Origin: Natrialba asiatica DSM 12278
GTDB lineage: Archaea; Halobacteriota; Halobacteria; Halobacteriales; Natrialbaceae
Assembly: GCF_000337555.1 (NCBI RefSeq)
Contig: NZ_AOIO01000007.1
Coordinates: 169,813-233,812 of the forward strand
Direction of reading: 5' to 3'
DNA length: 64,000 nucleotides
Part shown: positions 37,011-46,574 of the stretch, piece by piece
Layout: the number at the start of each line of letters is the position of its first letter
Position numbering within the stretch: position 1 is the first letter of the stretch
The notes under the pieces: generated by a model
What the model was told of the DNA's origin: nothing
Databases searched by the model: none
The model's input: only the letters and a program-made list of their open reading frames with translations
Made by a program: the position numbers and the translations under genes

Positions 37011-38363
37011 GTGTCTGGCATGAACGAACCGATACGAGATCGTCTCGTGACCCTTCGACGGAACCTTCACCGCCACCCGGAGCCGGCGTGGCGCGAGTTC
37101 TACACGACCGCTCGTCTCGTCGAGGAGATTCGAGCGATCGGCGTCGACGAACTGGCCGTCGGGCCGGACGCTTACGACCCCGCGGATCGGATGGCCGTTC
37201 CCGACGCTGAACTCGGGCCGTGGATCGAGCGCGCTCGCGAGCGGGGCGCGGATCCGGCGCTGCTCGATCGGATGACCGGCGGCAACACGGGCGCGGTCGC
37301 CGTTCTCGACCGCGGCGAGGGACCCGTAATCGGACTGCGGGTCGATATCGATGCGCTGTTCATCGAGGAGTCGACCGCCGAGGAACACGATCCGGCCGCG
37401 GAGGGGTTCCGATCGGAGATCGACGGCGCGATGCACGCCTGCGGGCACGACGTGCACATGACGTGGGGGTTGGCCGTCCTCGAAGCCATCGCAGAAAGCG
37501 ACTTTGCGGGTCGGCTGGTCGTCTTCTTCCAGCCCGCCGAGGAGACTAGCGGCGGCGGCTGTCCGATGGCGAAAAGCGAGTTCGCGGACGGGCTGGACTA
37601 CCTGCTCGCCGTGCACGTCGGCCTCGATCATCCGACGGGCGAGGTCGTCGCCGGGATCGAGAAGCCACTGGCCATGTGCCACGTCGACGCGACGATCCAC
37701 GGTGCCTCCGCGCACGCGGGGAAAGCGCCGAACGAGGGGGCAAACGCCATGCACGCGATGGGGACGGCGATCGAGAACGCCTACGGAATTCCCCGCCACA
37801 GCGACGGCATGACGCGGGTGAACATCGGGAAAGCCGAAGCGGGTACCGCGAGCAACGTTATCGCCGAGCGCGCCCACATGGAAGCCGAAGCGCGCGGCGA
37901 GACGACCGAGCTGATGGAGTTCGTGAAAGATCGGCTGGAGCGCACCGTCAAATCGGCCGCGACGATGCACGACTGCCGGGCCGAGGTCGAGGTCGTCAGC
38001 GAATCGCCGCGCGCGGACAGCGATCCCGAGTTGCAGGCGCTCGTCAGCGAGGTCGCCGACGGCGCGGCGGGTATCGAGCGCGTGCTGCCGGCCGCCGACT
38101 TCGGCGCGAGCGAGGACGCGACCTTCCTGATGGAACGCGTCCAGCGCGACGGGGGGCTCGCGACGTACCTCATCGTCGGGACCGATCACCCGACCAGCCA
38201 CCACACCCCGACGTTCGACGTCGACGAGGCGAGTCTCGAACACGGGGTCGACGTGCTCGCCGAGACGATCCGCGAACTCGAGTCTCGGCACCCGATCCCG
38301 CACGTCGATCCCGCGGACGCGGACGTAGACACCCCCATCGCGGAGACGGAGGGGAACAGATGA
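37011..38363 (+). CDS. M20-family amidohydrolase (AbgA/DoeB2-like deacylase)
   Basis: About 450 residues; an in-frame ATG at 37020 (MNEPIRDRL) is the likelier start. Metal-binding motifs of M20 deacylases are visible: HACGHDVHMT and PAEETSGGG, then the dimerisation domain (GASAHAGKAP) and HHTPTFDVDE. Closest general resemblance is to p-aminobenzoyl-glutamate hydrolase AbgA, but M20 enzymes also act as N-acetyl-diaminobutyrate deacetylases in ectoine breakdown. Its promoter has the motif shared with the aminotransferase and BCCT genes, which favours the latter role. It overlaps the next gene by 4 bp. A close paralogue ends the window. Confidence 0.82.
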   Translation: MSGMNEPIRDRLVTLRRNLHRHPEPAWREFYTTARLVEEIRAIGVDELAVGPDAYDPADRMAVPDAELGPWIERARERGADPALLDRMTGGNTGAVAVLDRGEGPVIGLRVDIDALFIEESTAEEHDPAAEGFRSEIDGAMHACGHDVHMTWGLAVLEAIAESDFAGRLVVFFQPAEETSGGGCPMAKSEFADGLDYLLAVHVGLDHPTGEVVAGIEKPLAMCHVDATIHGASAHAGKAPNEGANAMHAMGTAIENAYGIPRHSDGMTRVNIGKAEAGTASNVIAERAHMEAEARGETTELMEFVKDRLERTVKSAATMHDCRAEVEVVSESPRADSDPELQALVSEVADGAAGIERVLPAADFGASEDATFLMERVQRDGGLATYLIVGTDHPTSHHTPTFDVDEASLEHGVDVLAETIRELESRHPIPHVDPADADVDTPIAETEGNR

Positions 38364-39643
38364 GCGGGCACGACGGCCTCGTCACGCCCGCGGATATCGA
38401 GGACGCCCGTGCGCGGATCGACGACATCGTCCACCGAACGCCGCTCGATACGTCGCGAACGTTCGCCGAACTGAGCGGCGCAGCGTCCGTCGGACTCAAA
38501 CTCGAGAACGTTCAGCGGACGGGTTCGTTCAAGATCCGCGGCGCGTACAACAAGCTGGCGCAGTTGGATGCCCAAGAACGGGAGGCGGGCGTTATCTCCG
38601 CGAGCGCGGGCAACCACGCCCAGGGCGTCGCGCTGGCGGGACGACTGCTCGATATCGAGACGACCATCGTCGTCCCCGAGGTCACGCCCGCCGCGAAGAT
38701 CGAGGCCACCCGCGGCTACGGTGCCGAGGTCGTCGTCGAGGGCGATATCTACGAACGAGCCTACGAGTTCGCACTCGACCGAGCCGACGAAACCGGGGAG
38801 ACGTTCGTCCACCCGTTCGACGACGAGGCGATCATCGCCGGCCAGGGGACGATCGGACTCGAACTTCGCGACCAGTACCCTGAGATGGAGACGGTGCTCG
38901 TCGCGATCGGCGGCGGCGGCCTCATCTCGGGCGTCGGCACGGCGCTCGAGGCCGCCGAGCACGACATCCGTGTTATCGGCGTCCAGCCCGAGGGTGCCGC
39001 CCACGCGAAACGGACGCTCGAGACCGCAGCAGACGCTCGGGACGACGAGGGTGCGGGCATACACGAACTCGCAGACGTGGATACCGTCGCGGAGGGGATC
39101 GCGGACACCCGGATGCTCGAGACCACGGCCGCGACCGCCCGCGCGGTCGTCGACGACGCGGTGACGGTCACGGACCGCGAAATCGCGACCGCCGTCACCC
39201 TGCTGGCGGAGCGGGCCAAGACCGTCGCCGAGGGTGCCGGTGCCGCTCCGCTCGCGGCCGCGCTGTCGGACGACGCCGGACTCGCTCTCGAAGGCGAACA
39301 CGTCGGCGTCGTCGTCTCCGGCGGCAACGTGAACCTCACCGAGCACGCCGAATTGACCCGAACCGGCCTGCACGAACTCGGGCGCTACGTCGAGGCGCGG
39401 CTGGCCCTCGACGGCTGGCCGACGGCTATCGGCGATGTAGTCGAAACGGTCGAGGCCGAAGGGGCCGAACTCGACGCGTTAGAGCGCGCCCGCCGCGGCG
39501 CAGGGACGGTCGACCGTCCGAACCGCGTTCCGGTGACGATCGGACTCGAAGGGAGCGGTCCCGAGCATCTCGACGGCGTGCTCTCCGCGCTGGCTGAACT
39601 CGGCGCTATTTCGGTCATCGAGTGCTCTCGTTGTGACCGATAG
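38360..39643 (+). CDS. Threonine ammonia-lyase (threonine dehydratase), PLP-dependent, with ACT domain
   Basis: 427 residues from ATG 38360, coupled to the M20 gene (ATGA). The PLP lysine is in SFKIRGAYNKL, and the phosphate-binding loop GGGGLISG is present. A C-terminal ACT-like regulatory domain (about 345-427) follows. The enzyme deaminates threonine or serine, or a related hydroxy-amino acid. In some proteobacterial ectoine-use clusters a threonine-dehydratase-like gene (eutB) is found with the hydrolase, so this gene may act on hydroxyectoine-derived products; otherwise it is an ordinary catabolic IlvA-type enzyme. Confidence 0.85.
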   Translation: MSGHDGLVTPADIEDARARIDDIVHRTPLDTSRTFAELSGAASVGLKLENVQRTGSFKIRGAYNKLAQLDAQEREAGVISASAGNHAQGVALAGRLLDIETTIVVPEVTPAAKIEATRGYGAEVVVEGDIYERAYEFALDRADETGETFVHPFDDEAIIAGQGTIGLELRDQYPEMETVLVAIGGGGLISGVGTALEAAEHDIRVIGVQPEGAAHAKRTLETAADARDDEGAGIHELADVDTVAEGIADTRMLETTAATARAVVDDAVTVTDREIATAVTLLAERAKTVAEGAGAAPLAAALSDDAGLALEGEHVGVVVSGGNVNLTEHAELTRTGLHELGRYVEARLALDGWPTAIGDVVETVEAEGAELDALERARRGAGTVDRPNRVPVTIGLEGSGPEHLDGVLSALAELGAISVIECSRCDR

Positions 39644-39845
39644 CCGTGGCGCACGGTTTTCGTTTACTAACCGCGCTGGGGCACCTGTCGCAGTCGGCTG
39701 TGAGTATTCGACTTCGTTGTCCGAGTGCACCGCCGCCTTGTGGGCTCGTTCTTCCTGTACCGGGACCCGAGTACCGCCGTACCCTCAATGCGGTGCCCGA
39801 CGACGCGGCGTATTAGCCGGCCCAAAAACCGGAACGGTTTTATTG

Positions 39846-39861
39846 TTTAGGTTGGCCTAAA
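39846..39861. promoter_or_regulatory. Iron-box-like palindrome, first copy
   Basis: TTTAGGTTGGCCTAAA is a palindrome with 6-bp arms just after a TATA-like TTTTATTG and 5 bp before ATG 39867. It resembles DtxR/IdeR-family (haloarchaeal Idr/SirR) iron-regulator boxes, so repression by iron is likely. Confidence 0.6.
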
Positions 39862-39866
39862 ATACT

Positions 39867-40043
39867 ATGGCCGATGAACTCGAGGACCGTCTCGTCTCAG
39901 TTCGGCAAGTGCCCGTAACGGCGACAGTGGCGATGTGCCGTCTGCTCGGTGTTCGAAATCGAGCGGACACGGTGAGAACGCACCCGACGGAACCGAGCGC
40001 CACAGTTCCGTCCCGACGGAGTACGTGGTTCGACGATGAGTGA
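39867..40043 (+). CDS. Small protein (58 aa), first gene of an iron-box operon
   Basis: ATG 39867 lies just behind the iron-box palindrome, as in a leaderless transcript. The product (MADELEDRLVSVRQVPVTAT...STWFDDE) has no known family or membrane segment. It overlaps the next gene by 8 bp, so it is probably translated with it. Short and Arg-rich in the middle. Function unknown. Confidence 0.5.
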   Translation: MADELEDRLVSVRQVPVTATVAMCRLLGVRNRADTVRTHPTEPSATVPSRRSTWFDDE

Positions 40044-40314
40044 GAAGAACTCGTGCGTCGGAACGAAACGGACGGCGGCATCGTCGGTGAGCGAGACGCG
40101 GTTCGGATGGTTCTTCGATCCGACGCTCGCGACGCCGTACACCGGGGATGACGCGGATACGGGTGTCGCGCTTGGTCAGAGCGCTGGGTCGTCGGCAATT
40201 GGCGTTCGTGCCGGGTACGGCTCCCATCTGTACGACGGACTTCCCGGCGTCTCCGCTGACGCCGACGCCCTCGTCGAACGCTACCAGGACGGCACTGGAG
40301 GAGTCGACCAATGA
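40036..40314 (+). CDS. Hypothetical protein (92 aa) in the iron-box operon
   Basis: 92 residues from ATG 40036, overlapping both neighbours (8 bp and 4 bp). Rich in Gly, Ala and Asp with no recognised domain; no signal peptide or membrane helix. The tight coupling to the flavoprotein suggests a partner or accessory role. Function unknown. Confidence 0.55.
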   Translation: MSEKNSCVGTKRTAASSVSETRFGWFFDPTLATPYTGDDADTGVALGQSAGSSAIGVRAGYGSHLYDGLPGVSADADALVERYQDGTGGVDQ

Positions 40315-41237
40315 GCGCGCTAGACTCGTCGCGGCCGGAGACAACCCTCGATTACGACGTCGTCGTAGTCGGTGGCGGACCTGCGGGCTGCTCGGTCGGC
40401 GTTTTCACCGCCCGGTATGATCTAGAGACGGTGATCTTCGATCGCGGGCGCTCGTCGATCCAACGGTGTGCGTACCTCGAGAACTACCTCGGCTTCCCCG
40501 CGGGGGTCGACATCGAAACGCTGTACGGATTAATGCACGATCACGCGTCGACGGCGGGCTGTGAGATCGTTTCCGACTTCGTGGCGTCGGTCGAGCGCCG
40601 CGACGACGCTGATGGGTTTCTCGTTCACGCGCAAGATGGCGACCCGGTCACCGCTCGCTTCGTGGTCGCGGCCACACGCTACGACGGCGAGTACATGCGC
40701 GGTCTCGACGGTGACGCGGCCATGTTCGAGACGCACGAACACGACGGTGAGGAACGCGAACACTTCGATAAACGGTACGCCGAGAGCGACGGATCGACAC
40801 CGGTCGACGGACTCTTCATCGCGTCGCCGTACGGCGAGACGGGCTATCAGGCACTCATGGCCGCCGGCCGCGGCGCACAAGTCGGAATCACCGTCATCGA
40901 GGCCGTTCGACGGGAGGAAGGGTATCCGGAGCCCGTGGCGAACTACTACGACTGGATGCGCGCGGACACCGAACTCGACGACGAGTGGAGCGACCGGGAT
41001 CGATGGCGCGACTATTTCGATGACCGGTTACCTGCCGATCACGGCCTCGGGGCAGAACGACTCGCGGCGATACGCGAACAAGAGATCGATCGCCGATTCG
41101 CAATGTATCTCTCCGACGACGAAATCGACCGTCGGAGCGAGCGCGGGCAGCGGCAACTACTCGAGCACATCGACGATGAGCTCATCCTCGCTGCGGCCCG
41201 TGAAATCGATGCCGAGCAACGATCCAGCGGAACGTAA
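40311..41237 (+). CDS. NAD(P)/FAD-dependent oxidoreductase, thioredoxin-reductase-like
   Basis: A 308-residue flavoprotein with the FAD-binding VVGGGPAGCSVGVFTARY and a C-terminal FAD contact region (LFIASPYGETGYQALMAAGRG). The CxxC pair of true thioredoxin reductases is absent, and the NAD(P)-binding domain seems shortened or replaced, so it is not a thioredoxin reductase. Behind an iron-box operator and two small genes, it could be a ferric-chelate or siderophore reductase, or a flavodoxin/ferredoxin partner; this is inference. The last 90 residues are a charged extension (DDEWSDRDRWRDYF onward). Confidence 0.75.
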   Translation: MSALDSSRPETTLDYDVVVVGGGPAGCSVGVFTARYDLETVIFDRGRSSIQRCAYLENYLGFPAGVDIETLYGLMHDHASTAGCEIVSDFVASVERRDDADGFLVHAQDGDPVTARFVVAATRYDGEYMRGLDGDAAMFETHEHDGEEREHFDKRYAESDGSTPVDGLFIASPYGETGYQALMAAGRGAQVGITVIEAVRREEGYPEPVANYYDWMRADTELDDEWSDRDRWRDYFDDRLPADHGLGAERLAAIREQEIDRRFAMYLSDDEIDRRSERGQRQLLEHIDDELILAAAREIDAEQRSSGT

Positions 41238-41603
41238 TTCGGAGAGACGACCATGTCGGTGAATCGCACCTTCGCGTCGTGTGTTGGCGACCGGGACCCG
41301 GTTACGAACGCACGAAATCTACAATACCCTCTCGCAGTTCTTCCGTGATGTTCTTGAACTCTCCGAGTACGAGCGCGAGGCGATAGCGGTAACGGGAGCA
41401 GTCAGTCCACTGGTGGTAGATCGTCTTGCAGCGACGCTTCTAGCGATAGCGAAGTCACCTTCGGGACACGATATTATCGCCCCCTTTCGACACACGATGA
41501 CTCTTCGGCTTTACGCTCCTCGGAGAACTCGTGATGTGGCTCGCCGGACAGCGGGTGTAACAAACCGCATGGTTTTTGCTTTAGGCCTGCCTAAACACTG
41601 CTA
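41238..41603. other. Spacer with a doubtful frame
   Basis: A plus-strand frame (41281-41604) is open but starts late and its second half (Arg-rich, MTLRLYAPRRTRDVARRT) does not look like a haloarchaeal protein. The first part (THEIYNTLSQFFRDVLELSEYE) looks more natural, so a decayed gene is possible. No firm gene is called. Confidence 0.3.
41580..41595. promoter_or_regulatory. Iron-box-like palindrome, second copy
   Basis: TTTAGGCCTGCCTAAA has the same 6-bp arms as the site at 39846 and the same position, 8 bp before ATG 41604. Two such sites 1.7 kb apart point to one iron-responsive regulator. Confidence 0.6.
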
Positions 41604-41771
41604 ATGACCCCCGGTACCCAGTCGGATGCCAACCGGAAGTCCGAACCGACCCCGACCGGCAGACCCGAGATCGAAGTCTGCCAAAGCGGCCCCGACAAAT
41701 CCGTTTTCATCGAATCCGGGAATACCGATGGCTGGATTTCGAGCACCGTCCTCGTTGATGTAATCCAGTAG
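41604..41771 (+). CDS. Small protein (55 aa) behind an iron box
   Basis: ATG 41604 to stop 41769-41771. The product is polar at first (MTPGTQSDANRKSEPTPTGR) and ends with a compact beta-rich stretch (EVCQSGPDKSVFIESGNTDG, then WISSTVLVDVIQ). One cysteine. No family named, but the C-terminal pattern looks like a conserved haloarchaeal small protein. Iron-regulated expression is inferred from the palindrome just upstream. Confidence 0.55.
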   Translation: MTPGTQSDANRKSEPTPTGRPEIEVCQSGPDKSVFIESGNTDGWISSTVLVDVIQ

Positions 41772-41957
41772 TCGCCCCCTTGTGCTAACTCGACTGCTGC
41801 ACCCGTCATCGACAAGTGATACTCACGGGCCTGGTCGGTGAACTCGTTCCTGATACGCTGCTCGTACTGTTGGCCGTAATCCGCGGTTATTCACATCTGT
41901 CTTACCTGTCGCTGTTGAAGCGACGAGTTCAGCGAGGTGGCAGCGGCGAGAAGCGGG

Positions 41958-42623
41958 CTACAGGTATGCGGCGAACGCATCCGCGAGTTTTTCTTCAGCG
42001 CGTCTGAGGTGGTGTTCTGCCGTCCGTCGGCCGATTCCGACTTCGGTTGCGATTTCGGCGGTTGTCGTCTCCCGGGGTATCTCGTAGTAGCCTCGATCGT
42101 GGGCAGTCAGGAAGACGACCCGCTGGCGATCGGAAAGCGTCGGGAGGACCGACCCGACCGACAACACCGGCGTCTCCGAGGCGACGGTTTGGAGTTCCTT
42201 CTTCGATTCGACCGTTACGGTGTGATCGTCGGCAACATCGGCGTAGAACGCGGTCAGGTTCGCGGAGTCGAGCGCGAGAACTCGAACGACCTTCGCGCCG
42301 TCCTCGTACCGCAATGGCGGTAATAGAAGGCAGTCGCTGGCCGCAAGCGGTGCCTCGATGTAGCTTCCGCCGTGTTGTTTCAGGCACGCTTCGGTGATGA
42401 CCGTTCGGTCGTCTCCGTTTCTGAGCTGTTCTTGTACTCCGACTTCCGCGTTCACATAGGCGACCACGTCGTCCTGGCGTTCGCCGGTGACGTGAAGCAG
42501 GTCGCAGTGATCGTTGCACCAGAGTTCGATACTCGTGTTATTGTTCGCCGTCGAGTTCGAATAGGGATCGTCACTCCGGATGCGAAAGACGGCCTTGTAC
42601 ACGGGTGCTCGTTGCACCGCCAC
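41958..42623 (-). CDS. HTH-10 (bacterioopsin-activator type) regulator, likely of hut
   Basis: 221 residues from GTG 42623; later GTG starts are possible. The C-terminal HTH-10 domain is clear ([41 protein letters not shown]). The N-terminal 150 residues form a sensor-like domain without a named family. It is divergent from hutU, with only about 60 bp between, so it very probably regulates the hut operon, with histidine or urocanate as candidate effector. Confidence 0.82.
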   Translation of the reverse strand: MAVQRAPVYKAVFRIRSDDPYSNSTANNNTSIELWCNDHCDLLHVTGERQDDVVAYVNAEVGVQEQLRNGDDRTVITEACLKQHGGSYIEAPLAASDCLLLPPLRYEDGAKVVRVLALDSANLTAFYADVADDHTVTVESKKELQTVASETPVLSVGSVLPTLSDRQRVVFLTAHDRGYYEIPRETTTAEIATEVGIGRRTAEHHLRRAEEKLADAFAAYL

Positions 42624-42633
42624 TTAAAAAACC
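42623..42633 (+). promoter_or_regulatory. Promoter of the hut operon
   Basis: CTTAAAAAACC is a TATA-like stretch about 55 bp before the hutU ATG at 42686. It abuts the start of the divergent HTH-10 gene, so the regulator could control both directions. Confidence 0.4.
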
Positions 42634-42685
42634 TTTGCCACACGGAGAGCCGATCCTATCGGGTTTCCCGTTGTTAGACACACGC

Positions 42686-44431
42686 ATGGAACAGTCAACG
42701 GAGCGTTCCGATCGCGGAATCGGCGAGCCGTCGCCGCAGTGGCTCGAGTACCAGGGTGCACCGACCGGGACGGACATCGAGTGTGAGGGATGGCGACAGG
42801 AGGCGGCACTTCGGCTGCTCAACAATAACCTCGATCCCGACGTCGGCGAGCGCCCGGAAGAGCTGGTCGTCTACGGCGGGACCGGCCGGGCGGCCCGAAG
42901 TTGGGACGCCTACGACGGGATTCTCGCGGAGCTCCGCGATCTCGAGAGCGACGAGACGTTGCTCGTCCAATCGGGGAAACCGGTCGGCCGGTTCACGACC
43001 CACGAGCGAGCGCCGCGAGTGCTGATCGCGAACTCGAACCTCGTCGGCAACTGGGACGATTGGGAGCACTTCCACGAACTCGAGGCCCGGGGGCTGATCA
43101 TGTACGGGCAGATGACCGCCGGCTCCTGGGCCTACATCGGCACGCAGGGCATCATCCAGGGGACGTTCGAGACGCTGGCCGAGGTCGCGCGCCAGCACTT
43201 CCCCGAGAGCGAGGGGTTACGTGGAACGATCACCGTCACCGGCGGCCTCGGCGGCATGGGCGGGGCCCAACCGCTCGCCGTGACGATGAACCACGGCGTT
43301 TGTATCGCCGCCGAGGTGGACGAACGCCGTATCGACAGACGACTCGAGACGGACTACTGCACGGAAAAGACCGACGATCTCGGCGAGGCCATCGAACTCG
43401 CTCGGGAGGCCGCAGCCGCAGGCGAGGCGTTGTCCATCGGCCTCCACGCGAACGCCGCGGACATGTTCGACGGAATGCTCGAGCGCGAGTTCGTGCCCGA
43501 TATCGTCACCGATCAGACGAGCGCCCACGACGAACTCGAGGGCTACTATCCGGCGGGCTATACCGTCGACGAGGCCGACCGACTCCGCGAGACGGATCCC
43601 GACTCCTACGTCGCGGAGAGCCTCGATACCATGACGCGCCACGTCGAGGGCATCCTCGAGATGCAAGAACGTGGCGCGGTCGCGTTCGAGTACGGCAACA
43701 ACATCCGCGGGCAGGTACAGGACCACCGGGACGTGGAGAACGCCTTCGACTTCCCCGGCTTCGTGCCGGCGTACATCCGACCGCTGTTTTGTCGCGGGAA
43801 GGGACCGTTCCGCTGGGTCGCCCTCTCCGGCGACGAGGCGGACATTCACCACACCGATGACGCCGTACGCGATCTGTTTCCGGACAAGGAGAACCTCCAC
43901 CGCTGGATCGACCTCGCGCAGGAGCAGGTGTCGTTTCAGGGACTCCCGAGTCGCGTCTGCTGGCTCGGGTACCGCGCCGAGGACGACCCCGACGGCCTCA
44001 CCGAGCGCGCACGGTTCGCACTTCGGATCAACGAACTCGTCGCCGACGGAGAGATCACGGCACCGATCGTCGTCACGCGCGACCACCTCGACGCGGGAAG
44101 CGTCGCCAGCCCGAACCGGGAGACCGAGGCGATGCGGGACGGCTCCGACGCCGTCGCGGACTGGCCGATCCTGAACGCCCTTCTGAACTGCGCCGCCGGG
44201 GCCGACATCGTGAGCGTCCACGACGGGGGCGGCGTGGGCATCGGCAACGCCATCCACGCCAACAACCACGTCGTCCTCGACGGGTCGGATCTGGCCGCCG
44301 AAAAAGCGCGCCGGGTCTTTACGACCGATCCCGGCATGGGTGTGATTCGCCACGCCGACGCCGGCTACGAGGACGCGATCGACGAGGCGTCGGCGTCGAA
44401 CGTCCGCGTTCCAATGCACGATCACGAATGA
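42686..44431 (+). CDS. hutU: Urocanate hydratase
   Basis: 581 residues from ATG 42686 ([13 protein letters not shown]); the frame is open further upstream but that part is promoter. It carries the family's NAD+-binding [11 protein letters not shown] and the GNNIRGQ region, and [15 protein letters not shown] near the end. It converts urocanate to imidazolone propionate in the second step of histidine breakdown. Its stop overlaps hutG by 4 bp. Length is slightly above the bacterial enzyme (about 555). Confidence 0.95.
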   Translation: MEQSTERSDRGIGEPSPQWLEYQGAPTGTDIECEGWRQEAALRLLNNNLDPDVGERPEELVVYGGTGRAARSWDAYDGILAELRDLESDETLLVQSGKPVGRFTTHERAPRVLIANSNLVGNWDDWEHFHELEARGLIMYGQMTAGSWAYIGTQGIIQGTFETLAEVARQHFPESEGLRGTITVTGGLGGMGGAQPLAVTMNHGVCIAAEVDERRIDRRLETDYCTEKTDDLGEAIELAREAAAAGEALSIGLHANAADMFDGMLEREFVPDIVTDQTSAHDELEGYYPAGYTVDEADRLRETDPDSYVAESLDTMTRHVEGILEMQERGAVAFEYGNNIRGQVQDHRDVENAFDFPGFVPAYIRPLFCRGKGPFRWVALSGDEADIHHTDDAVRDLFPDKENLHRWIDLAQEQVSFQGLPSRVCWLGYRAEDDPDGLTERARFALRINELVADGEITAPIVVTRDHLDAGSVASPNRETEAMRDGSDAVADWPILNALLNCAAGADIVSVHDGGGVGIGNAIHANNHVVLDGSDLAAEKARRVFTTDPGMGVIRHADAGYEDAIDEASASNVRVPMHDHE

Positions 44432-45342
44432 GTTCGTTTACCACTCCACAGGACTGGACGGGACCGTCGTCGGATTCGGTCGACGAACAGCTCGGTGACG
44501 TCGTTACCGGAACGACCGTCGACGACGCCGGCGAGTTCGACGCGGTGCTCGTGGGAGAACCATACGACGGCGGCGTCGTCTCCCGAGAGGGCGCTGCCGA
44601 GGGGCCGACCACTCTCAGGGAATCGCTCGCGGCGGTGAAGAGCCATCACTTCGACGCCGGGCCGCTGCGCGATATCGGCGATGTCGGCGACGTGGCGATT
44701 CCGGACGGTTCCGTCGCCACGGTGCAGCACGCGGTCCGCGAGGCCGCGGCGTCGGTCCACGACAGCGACGCGCTCCCCGTCTTTCTCGGCGGCGACAACT
44801 CGCTGACCTTCGCGAACGTCGCGCCGCTGCTCGAGGACGCGAGCGTCGGCGTCGTCAATTTCGACGCCCACCTCGACGTGCGCGAGTTCGGAGAGCGACC
44901 GACCAGCGGGACGCCCTACCGCCAGTTGTACGACGCCGGACTGGACGGCTACGCCTGCGTCGGCGCGCGGCACTTCGAAACGAGTTCGGCGTATCACGAT
45001 TTCGTGCGCGAACGCGACGGAGAGATCGTGACCGCCGAGGAGGTTGCGGACGACCCCCTGCAGGCCGTCGATCGGGCGCTCTCGGCGCTCGACGGCGTCG
45101 ACCGGCTCTACTGTAGCGTCGACATCGACGTCCTCGATGCGCCCTACTGCGGGTCGAGCGCGCCGACGCCGGGCGGGCTGACGCCGCGGGAACTGTTCCG
45201 CCTCGTTCGGCTCGTCGCCAGCGACGACCGACTCGCCGGATTCGAGGTCGTCGAGTGCGCGCCGCCGCTGGATACCGACGGCCGAACGGTCGACGCCGCC
45301 GCGCGGACGATCGCACACTTCCTCGCGGGGTGGAACGCATGA
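44428..45342 (+). CDS. hutG: Formimidoylglutamase (arginase/agmatinase family)
   Basis: 304 residues. Manganese-binding motifs of the ureohydrolase family are seen: [22 protein letters not shown] and [19 protein letters not shown]. In the hut operon this enzyme splits N-formimidoyl-glutamate to glutamate and formamide. The formamide product is notable because an acetamidase/formamidase is encoded at 61192. Translationally coupled on both sides. Confidence 0.93.
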   Translation: MSSFTTPQDWTGPSSDSVDEQLGDVVTGTTVDDAGEFDAVLVGEPYDGGVVSREGAAEGPTTLRESLAAVKSHHFDAGPLRDIGDVGDVAIPDGSVATVQHAVREAAASVHDSDALPVFLGGDNSLTFANVAPLLEDASVGVVNFDAHLDVREFGERPTSGTPYRQLYDAGLDGYACVGARHFETSSAYHDFVRERDGEIVTAEEVADDPLQAVDRALSALDGVDRLYCSVDIDVLDAPYCGSSAPTPGGLTPRELFRLVRLVASDDRLAGFEVVECAPPLDTDGRTVDAAARTIAHFLAGWNA

Positions 45343-46574
45343 CCGACCTCGTCGTCTCCGACGCCGCACAGGTCGCGACCCCGACCGGCAGCGATGGCGA
45401 TAATTCGAATAGCGGACTCGAAATCATCGAAAACGGTGCCGTCGCGATCGAAGACGGCGTCGTCGTCGCCGTCGGCCCCACGGCAGACGTAACGCGCGCA
45501 CATCCACCGGAGAACGCGACGGAGTCCGTCGACGCCACCGGGCAGACGGTCCTGCCGGGCTTCGTCGATCCCCACACGCACGCCGTCTTCGCCGGCGACC
45601 GGGTCGACGAGTTCACCGCGAAGCTCGCGGGCGCGAGCTACCAGGACATCTTAGCGGAGGGTGGCGGAATCCTGCGGACGGTTCGGTCGACGCGCGACGC
45701 CTCCCGCGATGAACTCGTCGCGAATCTGCTTGAGAACCTCGATACCATGCTCGCCCACGGCACGACGACGGTCGAGGTAAAGTCCGGCTACGGGCTCGAT
45801 GTCGAGACGGAACTGAAGTTACTCGAAGCGATCGACGAGGCGGCCGACCGCCACCCGATCGACGTCGTACCGACGTTTATGGGCGCACACGCGGTTCCCA
45901 AAGGCGCGGACACCGAAGAGTACGTCGACCGCGTCATCGAGGAGCAACTGCCCGCGGTCGCCGACGCCGGCCTCGCCGAGTTCTGCGACGTGTTCTGCGA
46001 GGCGGGCGTCTTCTCGGTTCCGCAGTCCCGACGGATTCTCGCGGCTGGCCAGGAGCTGGGTCTGACGCCGAAGATCCACGCCGAGGAGTTCGAGCGACTC
46101 GGCGGGTCGCAACTGGCGGCCGACTGCGGCGCGACCAGCGCCGACCACCTGTTGCAGGCGACCGACGAGGACATCGCGGCGCTCGGCGAGGCTGGCGTGA
46201 CGCCGGTGCTCCTGCCGGGGACGGCGTTCTCGCTCGGCGCGGCGTACGCGGACGCGGCGGCCTTCGAGGCGGCGGACGTGCCGGTCGCCCTCGCCACGGA
46301 CTTCAATCCGAACTGCTTCTCACAGAGCATGGAATCCGTCGTCGAACTCGCCTGTAACGGCATGCGAATGACACCGGCCGCGGCTATCCGCGGCGCAACC
46401 GCCACCGCCGCCCGCGCCGTCGACCGTACCGACGGCACGGGCACCATTCGCGAGGGCGCACCCGGCGACCTCGCCATCGCAACCGTGACCAACTATCAAC
46501 ACATCCCGTACAACTTCGGCGTCTCGAACGTTCGAACAGTCATCAAGAACGGAACGGTGGTGCACCGTGACTGA
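45339..46574 (+). CDS. hutI: Imidazolonepropionase
   Basis: 411 residues from ATG 45339, overlapping hutG by 4 bp. Metal-binding [12 protein letters not shown], the substrate region [23 protein letters not shown] and [11 protein letters not shown] are present, as in amidohydrolase-superfamily HutI. It opens the imidazolone ring to N-formimidoyl-glutamate. Confidence 0.95.
   Translation: MTDLVVSDAAQVATPTGSDGDNSNSGLEIIENGAVAIEDGVVVAVGPTADVTRAHPPENATESVDATGQTVLPGFVDPHTHAVFAGDRVDEFTAKLAGASYQDILAEGGGILRTVRSTRDASRDELVANLLENLDTMLAHGTTTVEVKSGYGLDVETELKLLEAIDEAADRHPIDVVPTFMGAHAVPKGADTEEYVDRVIEEQLPAVADAGLAEFCDVFCEAGVFSVPQSRRILAAGQELGLTPKIHAEEFERLGGSQLAADCGATSADHLLQATDEDIAALGEAGVTPVLLPGTAFSLGAAYADAAAFEAADVPVALATDFNPNCFSQSMESVVELACNGMRMTPAAAIRGATATAARAVDRTDGTGTIREGAPGDLAIATVTNYQHIPYNFGVSNVRTVIKNGTVVHRD

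Noticed and set aside
37676..38359. A long upstream extension of the threonine ammonia-lyase frame
   Set aside because: It lies over the M20 gene in another frame, is extremely Arg-rich, and the true family start MSGHDGLVTPADIED begins at 38360.
41281..41604. A 107-residue frame before the second iron box
   Set aside because: It runs into the iron-box palindrome and its C-terminal half is Arg-rich and unnatural; kept only as a spacer note.
43217..44425. Minus-strand frame of about 400 residues opposite hutU
   Set aside because: Typical antisense shadow in high-GC DNA; hutU on the plus strand is full length and unmistakable.
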